A stretch of 64,000 nucleotides of DNA from Ipomoea triloba. Its lineage: Eukaryota; Streptophyta; Magnoliopsida; Solanales; Convolvulaceae. Location of the stretch: positions 24,198,954-24,262,953 of the forward strand of contig NC_044920.1 of the NCBI RefSeq assembly GCF_003576645.1, in the 5' to 3' direction. The notes beneath the pieces were generated by a model. The model was not told where the DNA came from. It saw only the letters and a list, made by a program, of their open reading frames with translations, and searched no databases. A program made the translations under genes and the position numbers. Shown in pieces: positions 34,775 to 48,130 of the stretch. The number at the start of each line of letters is the position of its first letter. The first letter of the stretch is position 1.

Positions 34775-37222
34775 CACCTTTTCCAAAATTGATTTGATTT
34801 CACGGTTTGCCAGCTCCACTTGCCCACACGTTTGAGAATGGTAGGGCGTAGAGAGTCGGTGGTGGATCCCATACTTTTGTAGGACTTTCTCCAAGAGCTT
34901 GTTACAAAAATGAGTTCCATTGTCGGTTATGAAGGCCCTCGGCATGCCAAATCTTGAGAAAATGTTCTTCTTGACAAACTTAAGCACGGTCTTTGCATCA
35001 TTCCTAGGGGTTGCCACTGCTTCTATCCACTTTGAGACGTAATCCACCGCCACCAAGATGTATTCATTACCAAAGGAGGAAGGGAAAGGACCCATGAAGT
35101 CCATCCCCCAAACATCAAAGATTTCAACTTCAAGGATTCCTTTTTGAGGCATCTCATGCCTTCTCCCAATTGCTCCGGTTCTTTGACAGTTGTCACAAGT
35201 ACGCACAAACTCCTTGGATGTAGCAAATAGACTCGGCCAATACAAACCCGATTGTAGAATCTTCAAAGCAGTCCTGTCAGCACTCATATGCCCCCCATAA
35301 GGTGAGGAGTGGCAATGAGTCATCACACTCACGAACTCTTCTTCCGGAACACATCTCCTTACAATGCCGTCTACACATCTCTTGAACAGCAGGGGCTCAT
35401 CCCAAAAGTAGTCTCTAACATCATGCAAGAATCTCTTCCTCTTGTTGTAACTGAAATCCTTAGGAACGTAGCCGCTCACAAGATAATTCACAATGTCGGC
35501 GAACCACGGCACATAATCCTTTCCAAGCTTAGTTAGGATAAAGAGAGTCTCTCCTCTAAAAGTGTCATCAATGGGTAGCTCATCACTTCTTCGGCCCTCT
35601 AATCTTGACAAATGGTCCGCCACGACATTCTCGGTGCCCTTCTTATCTCGGATCTCCAAATCAAACTCTTGTAGAAGTAGGACCCAACGAATCAATCTTG
35701 GTTTAGCATCTTTCTTTTGGAACAAGTATCTCAAGGCGGCGTGGTCGGTGTGCACTATCACTTTGCTCCCAATCAAATATGATCTAAACTTATCCATAGC
35801 AAACACCACCGCTAGGAGCTCTTTCTCGGTTGTTGCATAATTGACTTGAGCTTCATCCAACGTGTGGCTAGCATAGTGGATCACATGGTAGTTCCTTCCT
35901 CTCTTTTGACACAAAACCGCCCCAACCGCATAGTCGCTTGCGTCGCACATCAACTCAAAAGGTAAGGTCCAGTCGGGGGGTTGAATGATTGGGGCATTAC
36001 ACAGGGTTTCCTTTAATCTCTCAAATGCAAACACACAAGAATCATCAAAGTGGAACGGTATATCCTTGGCAAGTAAGTGTGTGAGGGGCTTGGCATGCTT
36101 TGAAAAATCTTTTATGAACCGTCTATAGAACCCGGCATGCCCAAGGAAACTCCTCACTCCTTTCACAGTGCTTGGTGGTGGCAACTTAGCAATTACTTCT
36201 ATTTTCGCCGGGTCCACTTCGATTCCTCTTTCGGACACCTTGTGCCCTAGAACGATACCCTCCGTGGCCATGAAGTGGCACTTTTCCCAATTGAGCACGA
36301 GATTGACCTCTTGGCACCAGCATAAGACTTTGTCAAGGTTGGCTAAGCATTCATCGAATGACCTTCCATAGACGGAGAAGTCATCCATGAACACTTCCAT
36401 TATCTCCTCCACAAGCTCGGAGAAGATTGCCATCATGCATCTTTGGAAGGTTGCCGGCGCGTTACACAAGCCAAATGACATCCTTTTGAATGCATAGGTT
36501 CCATATTGACATGTGAACGTGGTCATTTCTTGATCATCTGGGTGGATTGAAATCTGGAAATACCCTGAAAAACCATCTAGGAAGCAAAAATATTTGTTGC
36601 AAGACATTCTTTCAAGCAATTGGTCAATGAAGGGGAGAGGGTAGTGGTCCTTCCTAGTAGACTTGTTAAGCTTTCTATAATCAATGCACATTCGGTGCCC
36701 GGTAACAAGTCTAGTAGGGATCAAATCATTATTTTCGTGCCCGGTAACAAGTCTAGTAGGGATCAAATCATTATTTTCATTCTCAATGACCGTCATTCCG
36801 CCCTTCAAATCATTATTTTCATTCTCAATGACCGTCATTCCGCCCTTTTTCGGTACAACATGAATGGGACTAACCCATTTGCTATCCGAAATAGGGTAGA
36901 TGACGTCGGCTTCAAGCAATTTTATTATTTCCTTTTTGACCACATCTTTGAGATTGGGGTTCAACCTCCTAAGAGGTTCCACGGTGGGCTTGGCATCGTC
37001 CTCAAGATAGATTCTATGCAAACAATACTTCGGGTCAATGCCAATTAGATCCCCAATCTCATACCCAATCACCCTTCTATGTCTTTTTAGCACATCAAGC
37101 AATTTCTTTATTTCATCATTTTTCAAAGAAGCATTAACTATCACGGGAAATGAAAAGTTAGAGTCAAGAAATTCATACCGAAGGTTGGGAGGCAAGGGCT
37201 TGAGTTCTACCTTGGGAGGTGG
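34775..37222 (-). CDS. Athila-type pol (RT, RNase H, integrase), partial at both ends
   Basis: One open frame of 816 codons between two Ns. In order: reverse transcriptase ([45 protein letters not shown], so the catalytic DD is present); RNase H ([37 protein letters not shown]); integrase with an HHCC zinc finger ([18 protein letters not shown]) and core ([24 protein letters not shown], and ELANREIK for the last acid). The end of the integrase is cut by the N at 34774, and gag-protease lies in the gap at 37223. Inside the RT, residues around VVPKKGG carry a stair-step, in-frame duplication of [13 protein letters not shown] and [14 protein letters not shown], which would disturb the fold. Enzyme parts otherwise look intact. 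Confidence 0.9.
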
Positions 37223-37223
37223 N

Positions 37224-38048
37224 TCCAATTCCCATTCTGATGGAAGACATTCCAAAGACAAACAACAATCATTGCGCAACTAATCATTGAAAGATAAAAT
37301 CAAAATCCAACTCAAACTCAAGAACCCTAAATGGGTGTTCATCCCCTTTATGCAATAATCATCTAACTAGCATCAATAAGAGCAATAAACACCAAATCTA
37401 ACCCATACGAAAGACTACTCACTCATATTTAAGGTAAACATAGCAAGATTCAACAAGGAAAGCATAAATATGCAATAAATGTAAAAACACTTGAAGAAGA
37501 GGAAGTAAGAGTTTTACTATTAATGATGGAGAGATGTTGTTGGAATCCCTTCCAAAACCACCAAAAGATGCTTGCAAAGTGTTCTACAATGTCAATCTAA
37601 ACTATTCTAAGCTAAAAATGGCTAATGAAAATATTAGAGAGAGAGTCTAAACTAGCTAGGGTTCGGAGTCCCCCACAAAATGCATAAAAACAAGTTTTAT
37701 ACTGTGCAGAGTATCGAGCAAACGGCCTACCATACGGCCGTATGAGAGGCCGTATGGTAGTGCGTTTCACTCCTTCGCTGATCGAGGCCATACGGCCATC
37801 CATACGGCCGTATGGCTTTTCAGTCCATTTTTCGCCTTCTTCATCGGATCTTCTTGCGTGCACTCCTCTCGACCTCTAAAATCGTTCCTTTATGCTCCAA
37901 AAGACTTCCGAATGACTCGTTTCAACATTTTATCTAAAGAAAAACAATTCACACAAACAAGTCATAGATTCCAACTTAATTACAAGCATTATGTTATCAA
38001 AAAGGTTAAGGAATGGGGTGAAAAACGTGTTACAAGACAAAGGCATCA
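37224..38048 (-). repeat. 5' LTR of the Athila-type element, truncated at an assembly gap
   Basis: Matches 30243-31067 with only a few base differences (for example gtatggtagt in place of gtatggtagg). The missing 480 bp or so are replaced by the N at 37223. Confidence 0.9.
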
Positions 38049-38053
38049 TATGG

Positions 38054-40230
38054 CAAGGTGAGTCATCACAAAGTTAAGGAGCATTTTTATTGGTTTGCTC
38101 CCCTGATAACAATTATTTGCTATAGGCCATAATTCATCTCTCACCCTATATTTTAAGTGGGGTTATCTTAAACTCTAAATTAACTGTTTTGCCCAGAAGG
38201 CGAATTCATAGCAGTTGTTATATGATAAGAGCACTAGGATAATTTATATGACTCTAGTATCAAATTAACTTAGTTTGTTCTTGATTCAAAAGTCACTAAT
38301 TATTTGTTCAAAGACAAGCCTATTTATACGGCTAGTTTTGGCTATAGAAACTATTTGACATGAGTCTTGAATATTGAATTTTATCTCATATATTGAGATT
38401 TAATTTAAAATTTATAACTCATGACTTTTGGATAGAGATTTGCCCGGAAGGTAAATTAAGAACTCTAATTTTTCCATGTAACCCCTTAGACCAAACCTTG
38501 ATAATGAATTTTTGATCGAAAATGATCCATCCCCAAATTCATTGTCATGGAAGAGTTGTTGTAGACTTGTAGTGCTATGCACATAACGGAAGCCTTAAAT
38601 TTATATTTTTAGTGCTATGCTATTTGACCAGAACAGATTCTGCTCATGTCATGGCGTGATTAGATAATACTATAGAGTCGGTCACATGTTTGTTGGCCAG
38701 AAGCAAATGAATTGTCATGGCGTGATTAGATAATACTATAGAGTCGGTCACATGTTTGTTGGCCAGAAGCAAATGAATTGTGAAGGGAATTCCTAAATTA
38801 CATGTTCTCTTGTTGAGAAAATTCAATTTTAGATACTAATGTTTTTACACAAATCTGACTCACTGCATATCACAATTATACTCCCTTACATCCAGTACGT
38901 GGTTCAAAACAAACATTTCTCTATTTGCGCCATTATTTTTAGTGTGCAGTCTTTTCCCATATATCACCACCACAGTGTACCTCAAAAAACGCTATCATAT
39001 CACTGAAACCTCCGTCTATTGATAACCAAGAGCCCATGATAAGGGATCAATATATAATTAGGTACACTGACTGCATACTTAATGAAGATGGTTTCTCGGC
39101 ATTAGGGGGAGATAAGAGTCCAATAGTTAATAGAATGCCGAGAAATTTCATGGAGTAGAAAAATCTTCGTTATTTTAAATCCATGTACTAGTTAGACTGA
39201 ACTGGAAGTTCAGGTGATAATCAATCTGCCAAATATATCTATTAATCATACTGAATTACTGATCATAAAAGAGTGACTAGGTCCCGTAAACTTTTCACAA
39301 CTTGGACCAAATAAAAGATACTCCTTGATGCCAGAAGTGTAAGAGATCTATAAGTGTAAAAGATATGAGTTATAATACTAGATCTAGTAAAGAAACTTTG
39401 TCACTCTTGAAATATCTTGAAATATATTGAAGAATTATGTCCTGAAGACATTCGTCTTGAAGGCGAAAATCCCCAGTAAACTTAAAGGTATACTAAATAA
39501 TTATAATATTGGGGATGCGGAATGACTAGATCAAAATATCTTTGGGAAATGACCACAATCTGGTTGATTTAGAAATTGCCATGAATTTTATAAATATGGG
39601 AGAAATTTATGAAAATATTAATAGTTGTCGGCAACATGATTGCCTTTACAAATTGCTCCATGATATGATAATCTGGATCCAGAGTTAGGCACCAGAAGTG
39701 CCATGACTATTTAACATATAATGAGCAATTAAGGCGTAGATCAACTGGCAAAAATAAATTCTCTTTATAACACGTACACCATTGAAGGTTAACCCTGCTA
39801 GTTATAAATGAGTGTTTGTACGTAAAAGAAATAAGGATAATGAGATGGTGTGATAAAGCGAGTTTTGTAGCTAAGGGTTTAGGCAGAAACCCTTGATTGA
39901 TTTTAATCAAATACTCTCCAACGATAAATGGCATTAAGTTCCGATACTTAATATCATTGGCAGTAAATAGCAAATCAGATATGCCCGCAGCTAATATTTA
40001 TTTTGACAAGTCCCTGAAGGATTTAAAGTTCTCGAAATGAGAAAAATGAAGAATGCAAAATGTATGTTATCAAATTGCAAATTAAAGGTCTTTATATGAC
40101 CTAAAAAGTAAATAATTGACTAAGTGTTTTTCTCTATTAAAAAAGGAATATGTAGATAATATATATATGTATTATTTTTTTAAATATAATTATATATAAT
40201 ATATAGACGTACGTAATTATATATACATGG
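38054..40230 (+). pseudogene. Degenerate copia pol remnant
   Basis: At about 39070-39160 the plus strand reads TADCIFNEDGFSALGGDKSP, the segment following the integrase core in one copia group; stops follow closely after. Near 39420-39470 a piece reads CPEDIRLEGENPQ. The rest is AT-rich and too decayed to assign. A 66-bp tandem duplication lies at 38648-38779. The Athila element seems to have jumped into this debris. Confidence 0.55.
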
Positions 40231-41474
40231 TCACAAAAAGTGACATTTTTTTCACTTTTCCGTCGAAGGGTTATAGTGGTCGGAAAACTTTCGTCAAATT
40301 TAATTTTTTAAATTAAGAGTATTTTCCGACCACCGTGTGGTCGGAAACACCGACCACTAAGTAAAGGTGGTCGGAAAACCTCCTTTTTTTTTTCAAAGAT
40401 TTCAACTTGCATTTCTTCAATTGACCATGATGTAGAGAGTTTACTAGTCGCATGCTGTGATGTTCAATATAAACAACTAAATTAGTCCAGCGTAACAACC
40501 ATTTCACCATTCTTGTTACGAAAATAAGATTGTGTCGCCTTTTCGGCCATATAGATATATGAAATCATCTTCTAACTTCAACTCTTTAAAATCTTTATTG
40601 TTGTTAGAGCTCTACTGTCCTAGTTCTATTGAGAATCATAATTCTATTGAGTTTCACAATCCCACGTAATGTATTGTTATAGGGAATATACTCCGAACTT
40701 ACCGACTCGTGTATTGAGCCCAAATCGGATCAAGCTCTACGTATATAGATGATCATTTTCCAATCACTTCTGACATCTCGAGGGTACTCACCTTACCCAA
40801 CCTAAAACTTAGGCTCTTTCTCAACTTAGTAAGTTGCTGCTTAAACACCTTTAACCTCTGTCCCAACCCCGTTGTTCGCCCTAGACCCCCAACCCCACGC
40901 GATAAGTACTAGAATATAAATTTAGATAATAACGTCCAAACCATCCATTAATATAAACAACCACTTTAACATACCTTTGGGTAAATTATGATCAAAGATT
41001 ATATTCTTTGAAACAATCCATTAATAGTACACTTCTAGTGTAGTATATAGGGTTAGTTCAGGTTATAGTCTCTTTACCTAGTTTGCTTGTTGGTTTAAGT
41101 TATGGAACTTGAAATACGTGATTGTGGGTCATAGGTTCCCGAACATATAAGTAGCGTATAGGAATAGCCAAAAATCTCCCAGTTAGCAATAAATGCAGTA
41201 TTTATAGAAAAGAGGAAGGAACATGTTCCGTTCTAAGTCTTCAACTCCATACAACCTTTATTCTAACTTAACAAAAGTTTTTTTCTTCTATTATATGTAT
41301 GTGTGTGTGTTTCGCAAATGAATGTTAGTTGATAACTAATTAGTTTAGTTGGTAGCTAATAGCTTATTGTGTTAGTTGATTTGACTAACTGATTGTATTA
41401 GCTACTTATAAAAATGCATTTGGTAATTAGATGTTTACTATTAACTTGTTGCATGTAAAATAACTAATAATGAC

Positions 41475-41510
<36 letters not shown>

Positions 41511-41665
41511 TAAAGTTTAATATAATTTATTTTTTATAATAATAATAGTCATCATCATAAATTATTTTTAATTATGAACTTATAAATTTTAAAATACTTT
41601 TATTTTAATGTTTGTATTATTATTAATAATATTATTAATATTATTATTATTATTATTAGTATTAT
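41475..41665. repeat. ATT/TAA microsatellites
   Basis: Runs of TTA at 41475-41512 and 41622-41665 separated by AT-rich DNA. Confidence 0.85.
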
Positions 41666-41851
41666 TATGCTATAAAAAAATTTGTGTTAAAATCCCACCC
41701 CAAATAATTAAAATTCGCGCCATTCTTTCTCAAAAAAAAATAAAAAAAAATGGCGCCATTATCATATTTAACCCCAAAATTTAGCCAATATTCCATTCTC
41801 CCTCCTTAGCTCCCCAAAATTTCGCCAATACTCCGTAAAACAAAACCCTAC

Positions 41852-42192
41852 TGACGGTAATAATGTTACCGGAATATAATTGAGTATTATGATAGTACAA
41901 TGAGTAGTCGGTAGAGCAACGTAGTGTGTTCAGTACAATTGTGAGTGTTGGTCTAGAAAAATGTCCTCCCCCTCCTCTACAACAGATCTATTACTTATAT
42001 AATGGGTGCAACGGCTCTTTTCTTGTCACTTGTAACGGACCCATGATGACAAGCACTCATGATGACAAGCCTTGAGTGTTTAGAGCCGTTGGTAATAATT
42101 TCTCTCCTCAATGTAACGGGTGACCGTTTGATTCCTGCGTCCGCTTGTTTACCTGCGGTTCGGGTCGGGGTGCTTACCCAATTACCATGTCA
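41852..42192 (-). mobile_element. Solo LTR related to the gag-only element
   Basis: 341 bp starting tgacggtaataatg and ending attaccatgtca, flanked by a perfect 5-bp TSD, CCTAC (41847-41851 and 42193-42197). In reverse complement both termini match the LTR at 11885-12298 (tgacagggtaattggg and accgtca), while the middle is diverged and shorter. It arose by recombination between the two LTRs of a full element. Confidence 0.85.
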
Positions 42193-42197
42193 CCTAC

Positions 42198-44440
42198 CTC
42201 CCAAATCAGATCTCAGATCCGCTCCTCTCTCTCACTCTCTTACTCTCTGATCGCTTCTCACCCTCTCACTTAGACGACGCCAGCCTCCACACTCCCTTCG
42301 CACTCTCTCAGATGTAGCTCTACCGTGAACCTCCTCCACCGCCACAGCCGCCGACCCCACAGCTGCCACAGCTGCCACCACCTCTCCTGCGAAGACGCCG
42401 ACGCTGCCACCGCTTATCCTGCGAAAACGCCGACGCTACCACCGCCTTTGCCCCAGCCCTCACCGTCCACTAGCGCATGCAAGCAGGTTCGTTTTTTTTT
42501 TCTTTTTCCTTTTTTTATAGTTAATAATATATGTGTGTTTTATTGTTGTCTTGACAAGATTTCTCCAGCCTAGACGACACATTGCCAGTGCCATCTCCTC
42601 CTCCCCTGATCTGCAGGTTTATTGATTTATTGTTATTTTTATGGTTAATAATATATGTGTGTTTTATTATTAATTTGATAAATGTGGTATTTTATGATTT
42701 GTAGAAATTTTATTTTGCCTTTTCTTGATTTTTTCCCATTTATTTGTTGAAATACTTCTATGACATTTCTAGTTAATTGGTTGATTTATAATTTATGCCA
42801 GAGATTAGTCAGAGATTATGTTCCCAGTTAATATTGAATTACTCTGTGAATAATTATAGTACTATATTTGGTTATGGATTACCAGTCAATTGCAGTATAA
42901 AGCTGGGCTACATAGGATTCATAATTGCTTTTAACTTCATGCTAAAAAAATTGTTATGCATGCTTTTTAATAAATTAACCTGAATATTGGATAAATATTA
43001 GTGTGTAAATATTAAAGATAGTCAAAGATATTCCAAAAGACAACTTTTTACTGCACTAATTTCATTATCATTGATTTTCAGCCTTTTTTTTAGAATTTGA
43101 TTCAGTCTTAATCCCTAGAATAAAATTCCTGCAGTAATGACAAACAAAAATACAAAACAGTAAAAATTACCAAAATGTAATAAATAAATAAAAAAAAAAA
43201 AAAAAAGAAGAAGAACAAACACTAATCAGATTGATTGAAATTGCACCTCAACAAAGTCTTCATCTTCTTCTGGGGATTCCAACTTAAAGGTTAGATCCTT
43301 GTCTTGTCTTGATTATAAACCAACTTAGGACCATGAGCATCTACAAATGCTCTCAATCATTAAGAATTTCATAGTATACTCTGTTTAAGTGTTACTGCAA
43401 TTTTCCTGCATTAGATTTACTCCTTTCTTTGTTTAATTTGATTTTTATCATCACTTTAATCTATCTCTCCCTCCTTTCTTTGTTTAATTTGATTTTTATC
43501 ATCACTTTAATCTATCTCTCCCTCCTTTCTTTGTTTAATTTGATTTTTATCATCACTTTAATCTATCTCTCCCTCCTTTCTTTGTTTAATTTGATTTTTA
43601 TCATCACTTTAATCTATCTCTCCCTTTTGGTTGGTTGTTGAAGCCACAAAAATTCACTCGATAGATGATTACTTTATGACTGAAGTTGAAAAGGTCTTTT
43701 TAGTTTCTACTAGTTAATGGTCTTTTTTAAAACAGGACTTCTACTTTCTTTCTCTTAATTACAAGAATATTCATCCGCATGATTTTGTAACATATAAGAA
43801 TATTGTTCAATATGCAGGTTGATGAAACTGAAATTTCAAAGTCTGCTGGCTCTACCGAAGGGCAAAAAACTGTGAAAAAGGTCATTGACTATTGCTATGA
43901 ACTTGAGATGGAGGAGGTGATACAAACTTTCATAACGCATCTTTTTATTTGTTTGCTTTTGTCCACGTATTCCTGAAAGGAATACCTCAATTCACATTTG
44001 CATTCTATTTTTTTTTTTATTGCATCAGGGTAGCTCTTATGAAACATTAGCCTATGCACTGCTCTCAGTTTATTCTCTCAAGGTTCACTGGAGGTTGGTT
44101 CATTTAGTTGTACTATATTTGTCAACAACTTAAAAGTTCAAAGATAGTTTAATTTTAGATAAGTGGTGATGCAGTGCATAGGTACTGCCTTCAGTTTATT
44201 CCTCTTTTATTTCTTTACTTTCCATAGAATTGAATTGCATTTGTATGTTTGTTTAAAGATAGGTTCTTCACTGGTATTGAAGTTGCTTGAAAAAGATGAA
44301 GCTTGTTTGTTGAAGCATCCAATAGATGAAGAGTTCGAGAGTTTGTATAGTATTCTGATTAGTATCATAAACTTGTATTGTAATGAAACTACTACTCGGT
44401 TTACAATTACTATTTGCATTTTAAATTAAATTTACAGAGC
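42198..44440 (+). pseudogene. Exon-like fragments, gene not recognised
   Basis: A CT-rich leader (42215-42265) is followed by a GC-rich exon-like stretch with poly-proline reading (42266-42485). Two further exon-like pieces with AG and GT borders lie at 43818-43917 (reads VDETEISKSAGSTEGQ, KTVKKVIDYCYELEMEE) and about 44030-44080 (GSSYETLAYALLSVYSLK). The two pieces join in frame. A minus-strand piece near 43240-43300 reads SPEEDEDFVEVQFQSI. They lie between CACTA-like words, so they may be captured host exons, but a host gene invaded by transposons is also possible. Confidence 0.35.
43420..43623. repeat. 51-bp minisatellite, four copies
   Basis: Four nearly perfect copies of a unit starting ctcctttctttgtttaattt, at 43420, 43471, 43522 and 43573. 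The period is a multiple of three. Confidence 0.9.
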
Positions 44441-44593
44441 AGTGATTTTTTTTTATTTTTACTTAATTGATTTCCGACCACCGGAGGTGGTCGGAAATTC
44501 CCCAATAACTACTACAGTTGGAATTTCCGACCATTAGGTGGTCGGAATATCCGGACCACCTAATTTGGTTGTGGTCGGGTTTAGTCACACCAC

Positions 44594-45456
44594 TGTTGGA
44601 TATTTATATAGCAATGAAGATTAATGTTTCAGATGGACTACCATGAAAGCTAAAATAATATTTGGAGTTGTGGAGTTATGAATATTATTTTAGTTTGGTA
44701 AAAAATAAAGTGGGAAATATAAATTTATGAAAGGTTGGAACCGAAAAGTACTCTGTTCCGGGATCAAGAAATTAACCTTTTGAAGGTTGTGGCCGAATAC
44801 TTAATGTGATGGCCGAATACATGAATATATGGCCGAAGACATGAATTCATGAATCTGCCAATTTCATGAATTCATGAATTCACAAATTTGGCTACAGTGT
44901 TGCATGCGTGTTACTATAAATATATATTATATTATATTACTTTATAATATATTCGCATGTGGTGTATGGACCTATGAAGGTACATAACTTATATGAAAAT
45001 TATATATGTTATACATGGTTCATGGAATTATATTTTCCAGAATTAATTATATATCTTAAAAGATATATCTTATGGAAGTTGGAGTTTTGAACTGCCGGCA
45101 ACTTCTATGTAACTTCTCCAACAGTTATATTTGCTTCTATAAATATTTTGGAGACATTTGAGAGATACAGAGAATGAAGAGGCAAGAAGCAATCAATTTG
45201 CAGTACACTAAGATATTTCACAGTCTTACAGTTCTACAGGAAATTCTTAATCAAAGCAATTTAAGAATTTCATTCATCTTCTTGTATCCCATAAGATTAA
45301 ATCTGGAATCCTGTTGCTTTTCTGAGGGAGATTTAAAGCTTATAGGAAAGTGATTACACGCCTGAAGATACCAGATGATCCGGTTTTGTTCCCTTGTTCT
45401 TCTGTATTATATTGTATCTCTTTTGTATTACAGATATCAGCAACATTATTCCAACA
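44594..45456 (+). repeat. 5' LTR of the copia-derived element
   Basis: Matches 48131-49243 apart from a 10-bp length difference near 44775, scattered base changes and the MITE in the other copy. Confidence 0.9.
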
Positions 45457-47099
45457 ATCTATAAGCTTTAAATTTCTAAACCTGTGATCATTGTTTTGTA
45501 CTTCTTTATGAAGACAAGATGTCAGGCGTGAAGCAACTGTTTCCGTTCACGGAAAATTTTCGGAATGTGAATTTCGAATTTGGTGGTAAGAATATGACAG
45601 TAATCACTTTGGGTATGTCATTTCTTTGTACAAGAAGAATTCATGCGGGTTTTGCATGATGTTCATGGCATGATATGTACATGCTGTGCATGTGGTTTAA
45701 TACATGCTATGAAAGTATGAAGTTTTATTTCTGTCTTCACTCAGAATCATGGGGCATTAATTATGCCAATATGATTAGTGAGATGTATAAAACTAGGTTC
45801 ATAGAAATAAATCATGTTGTTAGCCGTGATTTATTTGGCACGTGAAAATTGTATATTTCCCTATCGTGGATATACTGAATTAATGCATCAAGGACCGGAA
45901 GAGATCAAGTATAAAAGCAGATACAAAGTTGTAGGATGTAACCGGTACAATTCTTTTTATTTGTCTCGGCCTCGGCATGAATGTAAGTTTTAGTTCAATT
46001 ACTTACCAACTAAGTTCTGTATCATGTCTAGAAATGATGCATGTGATTCTTTTAAAGTTCTGCATAGCCTGATAAATGCAAGGATTTATTTATGCATGTA
46101 TATAAATATTTTATATATGAGACTTTATCTCGGTTGCATGCATAGTTGACTAGATACATGTACTTTAAGTTGTATCTTGGTGTGCTGTAAATTGCAAATT
46201 TGGTGTTGCCAATTTTTCTGGTATCATATGCATGGTTATTAAGTTGCATGATGATATTATAATATTCAATGAAATCATTTTCAGTTTCATGTATGAATAT
46301 AATTATTGGCATTTTAGCACAATAGAAATTGTTATCCTTGTGAAAGTTGGAAATATTTTGTTATATTTCTGATAAAGGCAGAAAGCCTTGGAAATATTCT
46401 GTAATATTTCTCTTTAAGGCATGCTGTAACTTTCATGCATGAGAAATGCATGATGATGAAATTCATAAAATTTTATGAATGTCTTTGACACAAGAATTCT
46501 CATACTGAGAATGTGTTAAAATTCTGAAAGCCAAAAGTTTACTAGTTTATCTAGTATGGAAACTGGCCAGTGAAAAAGGAATTTTAAATTTAAGTCATGG
46601 ATTATGATTTAAGTTGGTATGATTCTTCAGTTTAGAAGAAACATGAAAAGAGTGAGCTTAAAAATCAAAACGATTTCTTCTCCAAAGTGAATGGATTTTC
46701 TGAATGGAGGAGGTTTATCAGTATAAGCTTATTCTCCAAAGTGAATGGATATTTCTGAGTGGAGAATGCGTATCGGTTTATTTCTCAAAGTGGATGGTAG
46801 TCCAAATAGAGGAGGTTTAAATTTTGATTTTAAGAAATTACTCATTGTTAATGAGTTCTGCATGGTGATTGAAATTCTTGGTTATAGAATTTGCAGGAAA
46901 TAAATATTTATTGACTAGCAACCTGAAAAGAAGGTTTCGGTATAATCAATTAAATATTTTATTTTACAAGTTAATTGATAGAATATTAAAGTTCTATCCA
47001 TCATCATGTGTTGTTGTCGAAGTGGTTGGCATTAAAAGGAATTTTTGAAATACTTGAATAAACCATTAATTATGGTTTAGTATATTCAAAAGGAATATC

Positions 47100-47410
47100 C
47101 ATCTTTGACATGAACTTATTACTTTAGCTTCGGCATGCAAGGAAGCTAAGTGGCTAAGGAATTAAATTTTGGAAAATTCGATTTAGCTGAAACTGATGTC
47201 ACCGGATTTTGTACACTGTGACAGTAAAGCTATACTGGCCAAGGATATAACAATGTTATATTGGCAAGTAAAGACACATCGGCTTGGTACATAGCTGTGT
47301 GCGGAAGATCTCATATAATTGTGTATCGCTGAACTGTGTACGGTCCCGATTTAATTTAGCGGATCCGCTTACCAAAGCTATGACAAGGGACATGGTTTAA
47401 AAGACATCGG
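47100..47410 (+). pseudogene. Degenerate copia RNase H remnant
   Basis: Contains ASACKEAKWLRN and, after stops and shifts, ADPLTKAMTRDMV, both diagnostic of the copia RNase H end. Confidence 0.6.
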
Positions 47411-48130
47411 AAATGATATGGTGTGATAACCTATTATTAAATACATAGTTTTAATTGAAAAGGCCTTACTATGTATTGATGATTATTTAGTACGGGAATT
47501 AACAACAATATAAAATCCTAGTTTAAGGATTGTACAGGGTTGTTAAGTACAAAATAATCTGAGGGATATGGAAAACCTAATTATTTAAATTGCAAGTGAA
47601 AGAAAGCTCAACTCACGTCTAAGTTATTACGTTAGACCTTGAGTTCAATGTAGATGAGTACTTCATTTTGTGATTTGCAAGCATCAAAAGTTTAATTAAA
47701 ATTGTATCCCAGGAAAGGTGATGTTTGGTTCTGCATTGTTGTAGGGATGAGTTTTACTCTTAACTGATCTTTTGAAAAAATGCATGATGCAGTGCATGAT
47801 ATAAAAGATTAGCCTCTGTGAGCATGAGGTGTGGCAGCTTCAAACAAGTTTGGGCTTTACTTGGTATGTGCTCATTAATGGATACGGACACATGGCCTTA
47901 ATAGTGTCAAGTTATTTTGAGTTGTAATGGCTGTAAAATTTGTGTGTGTTATACCTACATTTCTTCAAAGAGACTGCGTGATTCAAGGTTCGTCCATCAC
48001 TGCAATCCGAATTGATGTATCGCGTATAATACTATGTGGAAGTTCAATCTCTAAGACACTTTCATTTATGCATGAGTTTTGGATTTATCTTGGTACAGTA
48101 TTAATTTTTACTATATAAATAGAGGAGGAT

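Larger units (their letters stand above)
29764..38048 (-). mobile_element. Athila-type Ty3 LTR retrotransposon
   Basis: Flanked by a 5-bp TSD, TATGG (29759-29763 and 38049-38053). The 3' LTR is complete at 29764-31067 (1304 bp). The 5' LTR is seen only as 37224-38048, because an N at 37223 replaces the rest of it, the primer site, gag and protease. The pol region lies at 34775-37222 with a second N at 34774, and a separate spliced gene at 32671-34453 lies between pol and the 3' LTR. A pol-then-extra-ORF order and a long non-coding region before the 3' LTR fit the Athila/Calypso lineage. Confidence 0.9.

Noticed and set aside
43429..43641. 70-codon hydrophobic repeat protein
   Set aside because: Translation of a 51-bp minisatellite in a likely intron.
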